Positions 7,269 through 10,650 of a DNA stretch of 10,650 bases are shown here, piece after piece. This DNA comes from Baffinella frigidus (taxonomy: Eukaryota; Cryptophyceae; Cryptomonadales; Baffinellaceae), in contig MU646706.1 of NCBI GenBank assembly GCA_026770585.1, positions 325,251 through 335,900 on the forward strand. Reading direction: 5' to 3'. A program made the position numbers and the translations under genes. Every line of letters starts with the position of its first letter. Positions within the stretch are counted from its first letter, which is position 1. The notes beneath the pieces were generated by a model. It saw nothing but the letters and a program-made list of their open reading frames with translations. It ran no database searches and had not been told where the DNA came from.

Positions 7269-7507
7269 TGTTCTCCCAAGGACCACAAAAATCTGAGATC
7301 TCATTCTACTGCAAAGCCCCAGAGGAAGTCTCAAAATTCTTGGACACGACACTAAAATTACTTGTAGGTTACCGACACTTCCCCTGGGGCTTTTCAGTAG
7401 TTTGTGGACCAACTTTCAATTCTGTTGTACAAATGTGGTCTCAGATTTTTGTGGTCCTTGAGGGAACATCATGTTACCACACAAAAGGCCTGCTACCCCA
7501 CCCTCCC
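7269..7507 (+). mobile_element. Foldback element, short (internally deleted) copy with flank
   Basis: TGTTCTCCCAAGGACCACAA at the left end and TTGTGGTCCTTGAGGGAACA ending at 7468 form terminal inverted repeats of about 35 bp. The inner arms also pair: CTGCAAAGCCCCAGAGGAAG against CTTCCCCTGGGGCTTTTCAG. The stretch 7269-7507 is duplicated at 7885-8219, but this copy lacks 96 bases at the 7373/7374 junction. The missing part contains the continuation of the right arm, so this copy is the deletion derivative. Confidence 0.75.
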
Positions 7508-7509
7508 AC

Positions 7510-7828
7510 TTTAGGTCCTTTAGGTTTTAATTTCGCCCAACATAGCCCAACGACACGCCCTTCCGTAGAAAGGACTGCAGAGAAAGCATTTTTGCCTTCG
7601 GATCGCATTTAGCTCTCCAGTGCAGAGGCTCGTGAAGAGGGGATAAAGGGTGAGTTCTTTATGGGGTGTTTGAGTTAGACCAAAAAGGCACAGTCTCGCA
7701 CACACACCGAACCCCAAGTCAGCCTTTGAGAGGCTCATGGTATCCCATGGTTGGAGTATGAGAGCTCCAGCCACGAATACCCCACATGAAACAAGATTCC
7801 AAAAGGTGAGATGGGTTGTGTGGGGGTG
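7510..7828 (+). repeat. Dispersed repeat family, copy B
   Basis: It shows the same ordered blocks as copy A (5352-5690): TTTAGGTCCTTTAGG, CATAGCCCAACGACACGCCC, GCTCTCCAGTGCAGAGGCTC, the CACACACACCGAACCC block, CTCATGGTATCCCATGGTT, and TTGTGTGGGGGTGA at the end. It directly follows the CTACCCCACCCTCCC tail of the 7269 foldback copy. Confidence 0.8.
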
Positions 7829-7884
7829 ATCAGACAGACACCAAAGATGAAGGAATAGAAAGGTCAGACACTTATTAAATAACC

Positions 7885-8219
7885 TGTTCTCCCAAGGACC
7901 ACGAAAATCTGAGATCTCATTCTACTGCAAAGCCCCAGAGGAAGTCTCAAAATTCTTGGACACGACACTAAAATTACTTGTAGGTTACCTTTTGACGAAT
8001 TTTGGTCACGTCCTTGGGGTGAAAATTGCCTTTTGAGGAGAAAATGGCTCAAAAGTATGCGACACCTGAGTGTCGCGAACTTTTTGACACTTCCCCTGGG
8101 GCTTTTCAGTAGTTTGTGGACCAACTTTCAATTCTGTTGTACAAATGTGGTCTCAGATTTTTGTGGTCCTTGAGGGAACATCATGTTACCACACAAAAGG
8201 CCTGCTACCCCACCCTCCC
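7885..8219 (+). mobile_element. Foldback element, full-length copy with flank
   Basis: It has the same terminal inverted repeats as the 7269 copy, ending at 8180, and the same CTACCCCACCCTCCC flank to 8219. It carries 96 additional bases (7990-8085) in the centre. These include CTTTTGAG facing CTCAAAAG, and GCGACAC facing GTGTCGC. The GAACTTTTTGACACTTC stretch pairs with the left arm's GAAGTCTCAAAATTC, showing this is the more complete form. No coding frame is present, so any mobility would depend on enzymes supplied elsewhere. Confidence 0.75.
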
Positions 8220-8281
8220 TTTATGGAGCTTATGGAGCTTTAATGAACTTCGTACAGCAGCACACACGTTCCCACGTCCGG

Positions 8282-8600
8282 TGGACCGAAACGTCATGGT
8301 GAGCACGGCAGCGGGGGCTGGTCCTAGAGCTATAGCAGGTTTCGACGGTTTCGACACGGAGAATTCCGACCAATTCCGACCGACCCTTACTTGGCGAACC
8401 CCCTTCGTCTCATCGAAGTCGTCGTGATCAAAAAGGCACAGAACAAGACAGGCTGTGCGTACAGTCCATCTCCTGTCTGCCCCACCCGCGTCCCACAAGC
8501 AGCCCCTCACGGGGTATGCGTGGGACCCCTCTATTCCCACCCAGGTAGCTACCCTCACGTTCCTCTTTGGGACGTGGTCGGGGGCTACACACTTTAGTCA
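8282..8600 (+). CDS. Possible exon region of the downstream gene, frame unresolved
   Basis: GC content and codon third positions rise sharply here. Two plus-strand frames are open and protein-like. One reads DPYLANPLRLIEVVVIKK from about 8382 and stays open to 8597. The other reads FDGFDTENSDQFRPTLTW from about 8341, meets a TGA at 8425, and then reads QPLTGYAWDPSIPTQ before a donor-like GTAGCT at 8545. I cannot choose between them, and phases to the exon at 8980 do not settle it. No family is recognised. The region may hold exons of the gene that ends at 9198. Confidence 0.25.
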
Positions 8601-8979
8601 AACTTGTTTCTCCTCCGTTCCGATCTTGCCGGTCCCGAAAAAAGAGTCAGTTGGGCTCGGTAACAGTTGCGCCTGCGACGTGCAGAGGCCTCCAACCCTG
8701 TAGACGCAGATGATAGCGCACAACAACTCACTGGGTTTGGGCCTGTCTCCACGGAGTCCCAATGCGGGTCCGCACCTTCGGCGAAGGTATTCCCTTCGTG
8801 CTCAGCAAACCCCAGCTCCACGCTCCGCAGACCCAGAGGGTGGACGTTGGACGGCACCGCCATGGAGGCAGCACTGACCCATCGGTCCCCAGTAAAGTAC
8901 CCAGAGGTTAGCTGCCACAGACTTCGCCGGCCCTCGCCTCTCAACACGCCCTGACGGTTGCCGCTCACCGCACACGCAG
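8601..8979 (+). other. GC-rich sequence of uncertain coding status
   Basis: The plus frame 8667-8954 and the minus frame 8594-9181 are both open. An ATG with a good context (ACCGCCATGGAGG, 8862) leads to a donor-like GAG/GTTAGC at 8907, but its phase does not fit the next exon. It is probably a mix of intron and exon that sequence reading alone cannot resolve. Confidence 0.3.
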
Positions 8980-9198
8980 GGTCACGGGAGGCTCCGACAG
9001 CGGAAGCAAGTTGACGCCCGCGCAGCTGATGGAGATGAAGATGCAGCGCGGCAACATACAGGTTGGGGCGGTCGCACACAGCACGCACGCAGCAAAGCTC
9101 AAGCGCTCGTATCCCCCAACCCCATTCCCTACCCCCCAAACCCTGAACCCGCGCAGGCGCGAGTGCTGTACGAGCTGACAAAGTGCACTGACCTCTAA
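8980..9198 (+). CDS. Last two exons of an unrecognised gene
   Basis: The exon 8980-9061 follows CACACGCAG and ends ATACAG/GTTGGG. It encodes VTGGSDSGSKLTPAQLMEMK and MQRGNIQ. After a 95-nt intron (9062-9156, ending CCCGCGCAG) the exon 9157-9198 encodes ARVLYELTKCTDL and stops at TAA. Phases agree (0 to 0), codons are strongly G/C in third positions, and the C-terminus looks like an amphipathic helix. The intron carries a small telomere-like remnant, CCCCAAACCCTGAACCC. The upstream exon must end with two bases of a codon and was not found. An alternative frame through both exons is also open but has less natural composition. Function unknown. Confidence 0.45.
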   Translation, partial: GHGRLRQRKQVDARAADGDEDAARQHTGWGGRTQHARSKAQALVSPNPIPYPPNPEPAQARVLYELTKCTDL

Positions 9199-9264
9199 CC
9201 TCCGTTCCCGCTGGCCCTCCCCATCTAAGTATTTTGATTCGATTCGGATCGGCTGATTTGTGCC
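9199..9264. other. Short intergenic spacer
   Basis: 66 bases lie between the TAA of the preceding gene and the candidate ATG at 9265. It contains GATTCGATTCGGATCGG, a short imperfect repeat. No promoter element is recognisable. Confidence 0.3.
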
Positions 9265-9719
9265 ATGGGGGGCGCGCGAGCGCTCTCCCCTGGGACCCTT
9301 TGCGAGACTGCCCCGCGCGTAAACCCTAAACCCTGAACCCTAAACCCTGGACCCTAAACCTCAAACCCGAAACCTCAAACCCTAATCCCTAATCTCTGAA
9401 CACTAAACCCTGACCACTCAACCATTAACCCTAATCCCTAGACCCTAAACCCTAAACCCGAAACCCGAACCCAGAAACCCGAAACCTGAAACCCTCAACC
9501 CCACACACCCTAAACCAGGAACACGACGCAAGAGTTGGGGGGCTTCCAACCCAAACAGCGTGGATCCGCCGACCGCGTTCAGGTTTCGAGCCCCACGTGC
9601 CAATGTTGACTTATCTACCAATGTTGACTTCCGGGTACCCTGTACCAATGTTGACTTGTTTACCAATGTTGACGTCCCTCGTACCAATGTTGACTTATCG
9701 CAGGCTCCTCTGGCACTGA
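9265..9719 (+). CDS. Candidate two-exon small gene with five PMLT repeats
   Basis: The ATG at 9265 sits in a strong context (GTGCCATGG). Exon 9265-9318 gives MGGARALSPGTLCETAPR. A 200-nt telomere-like intron (9319-9518) is followed by exon 9519-9719, which starts EHDARVGG and ends at TGA. The total is 84 residues. The second exon reads PMLT five times, each encoded by CCAATGTTGAC(T/G), separated by spacers that keep the frame. No signal peptide or known domain is visible. The repeat is also open in a second plus frame (TNVD repeats, stopping at a TAA just past 9729) and on the minus strand (STLV repeats), so the true frame is not certain and it may be non-coding. Confidence 0.3.
9319..9518 (+). 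repeat. Telomere-like array, probable intron
   Basis: It starts GTAAACCCTAAACCC and ends CACCCTAAACCAG, the same boundary design as intron 4 of the propeller gene at 1395-1636. Interior units are CCCTGAA, CCCTAAA, CCTCAAA and CCCGAAA, C-rich on plus like all other arrays in the window. Confidence 0.75.
9600..9698 (+). repeat. Five spaced direct repeats of CAATGTTGAC
   Basis: CAATGTTGAC occurs at 9601, 9619, 9646, 9664 and 9685, in the last four copies preceded by TAC or CTAC and mostly followed by TT. Start-to-start distances are 18, 27, 18 and 21 bases, all multiples of three. Spacers differ in sequence and are too short for a CRISPR array. Confidence 0.9.
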
Positions 9720-9850
9720 TCCTTCCCGGTTAAGTTGCCGTCGTGGTGCACAACCTGTCTTGTGGTTCAGTCGACAGGCGTTACACTCACCTAATAAACC
9801 CTGCACCACATACCATAACTATCCCTCACCAGTGAACCGTAAACGCGTTA
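9720..9850. other. Spacer, nothing recognised
   Basis: Unique sequence with the weakly telomere-like AATAAACCCTGCACCACATA around 9792. No frame or RNA gene is supported. Confidence 0.3.
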
Positions 9851-10119
9851 CAGGGGTTACACGAAATTGAGGACACGCACCGCCCCTAGGGTAGTCCTAT
9901 GCTCATAGGACCAGCCCTCGGCGCGTGTCCTTATCCGCGAGCCGGCGCGGTTTTAGCACTCTTCCGTACATGGGTCACTGTTTCCGGATGATGGCATATG
10001 GCATATGGCATATGGTATATGGTACATGTGCCATATACCATATACCATATACCATATACCATATGCCCTACCGTAGGACTCTAGCGCGGCGCGTGTCCTC
10101 ATTCGCGAGTTAACCCCTG
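9851..10119. mobile_element. Small terminal-inverted-repeat element with nested hairpins
   Basis: CAGGGGTTACACGAAATTGA at 9851 (arm to 9878) and its reverse complement ending TTAACCCCTG at 10119 form inverted ends of 28-29 bases with few mismatches. Inside is a 62-bp hairpin (9869-9931: AGGACACGC facing GCGTGTCCT, tip GTCCTATG facing CATAGGAC), then the CATATGG/CCATATA foldback. GCGCGTGTCCT recurs in direct orientation at 9921 and 10090. No protein is encoded. The architecture suggests a non-autonomous DNA element. Confidence 0.6.
9991..10066. repeat. CATATGG / CCATATA foldback tandem repeat
   Basis: Copies of GGCATAT/GGTATAT on the left face copies of CCATATA on the right around ACATGT (10024-10029). 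The run is self-complementary and could extrude a long hairpin. The same 7-mer appears again at 10384-10410. Confidence 0.85.
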
Positions 10120-10140
10120 CACGTGCCGTCTGTCAAGGAC

Positions 10141-10234
10141 ATACACCATATACAAAATACAATATACAATGCACAAAAAACAATGTACAATGTACAATAA
10201 ACCCTAAACCATATTCCATGTACAATACACCATC
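10141..10234. repeat. TACAAT-rich low-complexity tract
   Basis: Irregular units of ATACAA, ATATACA, AATGTACA and one CCCTAAACCAT occur here. It looks like decayed minisatellite sequence with a trace of the telomere-like unit. Confidence 0.6.
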
Positions 10235-10301
10235 AATCGGTCAACCGTCAACGCGTTTCGAGCAGGCGGTCTAAGCCACACAGCGGGCTACTAAAGGATT
10301 T

Positions 10302-10320
10302 TCGGTGGATAATCCACCGA
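10302..10320. repeat. 9-bp perfect inverted repeat
   Basis: TCGGTGGAT (10302-10310) and ATCCACCGA (10312-10320) pair around one A, adjacent to the dispersed repeat that starts at 10329. It may belong to that repeat's end. Confidence 0.6.
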
Positions 10321-10328
10321 CTCTCCGT

Positions 10329-10383
10329 TACCTTATCCGTAGGAACCCCCCTATGTCCCTACGGTACTGCCTACCGTAAGGCC
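10329..10383 (-). repeat. Hairpin-bearing dispersed repeat, copy 2 (inverted)
   Basis: It contains CCTTATCCGTAGGAACCCCC, then CCCTACGG and GCCTACCGTA. It is the reverse complement of the copy at 3678-3735, with substitutions. A CCATATA tandem run follows it directly (10384-10410). Confidence 0.65.
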
Positions 10384-10447
10384 TATACCATATACCATAT
10401 ACCATATACCATCGTCCCTCATCCCTGAAACATGTTCCCGAGAGCAG

Positions 10448-10543
10448 GCGGTGAAGGATATCGCAATGATCAAGGAAGAGGAGGATCCGCGCCTGCCGCA
10501 TGCCACCACCAGCCTCGTCCAGGCACGCTGCCTTCCTAGCAGA
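10448..10543 (+). CDS. Weak candidate exon
   Basis: After GAGAGCAG there is an open frame beginning AVKDIAMIKEEEDPRLPH, with G/C-rich third positions, before the sequence becomes AT repeat. A second frame from an ATG at about 10429 (MFPRAGGEGYRND) is also open to a TAG. No donor site is seen before the microsatellite and no family is recognised, so this may be chance in GC-richer DNA. GAGCAGGCGGT at 10442 also occurs at 10260. Confidence 0.15.
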
Positions 10544-10554
10544 GAGGGAGAGAG

Positions 10555-10556
10555 CG

Positions 10557-10650
<94 letters not shown>
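10555..10650. repeat. (AT)n microsatellite at the window end
   Basis: An almost pure AT dinucleotide run with one C (ATATACATAT near 10568) extends to the last base. Its true length is unknown. Confidence 0.95.

Noticed and set aside
6932-7288. 118-codon minus-strand frame
   Set aside because: It runs through the 69-bp palindrome and spacer sequence, has no recognisable domain and no exon-like codon bias.
8594-9181. 195-codon minus-strand frame
   Set aside because: It overlaps the better-supported plus-strand exons at 8980-9061 and 9157-9198, and its composition is typical of an antisense shadow in GC-rich DNA.
9600-9698. CRISPR-like array of short direct repeats
   Set aside because: Repeats of about 10-14 bases with 4-13 base spacers are too short, and the context is eukaryotic.
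1-10650. tRNA, rRNA or snRNA genes
   Set aside because: No cloverleaf-like arms with conserved A and B boxes and no rRNA-like conserved core were found on reading both strands. The hairpins present are better explained by foldback repeats.

Overview
The window looks like nuclear DNA from a eukaryotic protist, most likely an alga or a relative with plant-type telomeres. Degenerate CCCTAAA arrays (the TTTAGGG-type telomere repeat read on its C strand) occur in several places. Genes are split by GT-AG introns, exons are very GC-rich with G/C in third codon positions, and there are no bacterial operon features. Green algae including prasinophytes, cryptophytes and dinoflagellates would all fit; the sequence does not decide between them.

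Positions 1-3073 hold the 3' part of one plus-strand gene. Six exons (112-197, 376-435, 940-1087, 1319-1394, 1637-1700, 1975-3073) join without a phase error into 510 residues: the end of a cadherin/Ig-like repeat, one IPT/TIG domain, then about six and a half beta-propeller-type repeats. It is probably a large secreted or cell-surface protein. Four of its five introns consist largely or wholly of degenerate 7-bp telomere-like repeats, always C-rich on the coding strand. The last intron is bounded by an 8-bp direct repeat (GGTTCATC), as expected if it arose by insertion. This is the most unusual feature of the window.

Positions 3074-4020 are the 3' flank, with two simple repeats and one copy of a hairpin-bearing repeat whose inverted partner lies near 10330. 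Positions 4021-4799 are a long telomere-like array. Positions 4800-8220 contain no gene I can support firmly. They are AT-richer and built from non-coding repeat families: copies of a roughly 320-bp dispersed repeat, several foldback (MITE-like) elements including a full-length/deletion pair, and two striking palindromes.

Positions 8220-9720 become GC-rich and gene-like again. The last two exons of a second plus-strand gene (8980-9061, 9157-9198, ending in TAA) are reasonably supported. A short candidate gene follows (9265-9318 joined to 9519-9719). Its intron is again a telomere-like array, and its C-terminal half carries five in-frame repeats. From 9720 to the end there is a terminal-inverted-repeat element with nested hairpins, CATATGG/CCATATA and TACAAT-type low-complexity DNA, a weak candidate exon, and an (AT)n microsatellite running off the end. 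The genes shown do not form an obvious pathway. What they share is introns made from telomere-like DNA.
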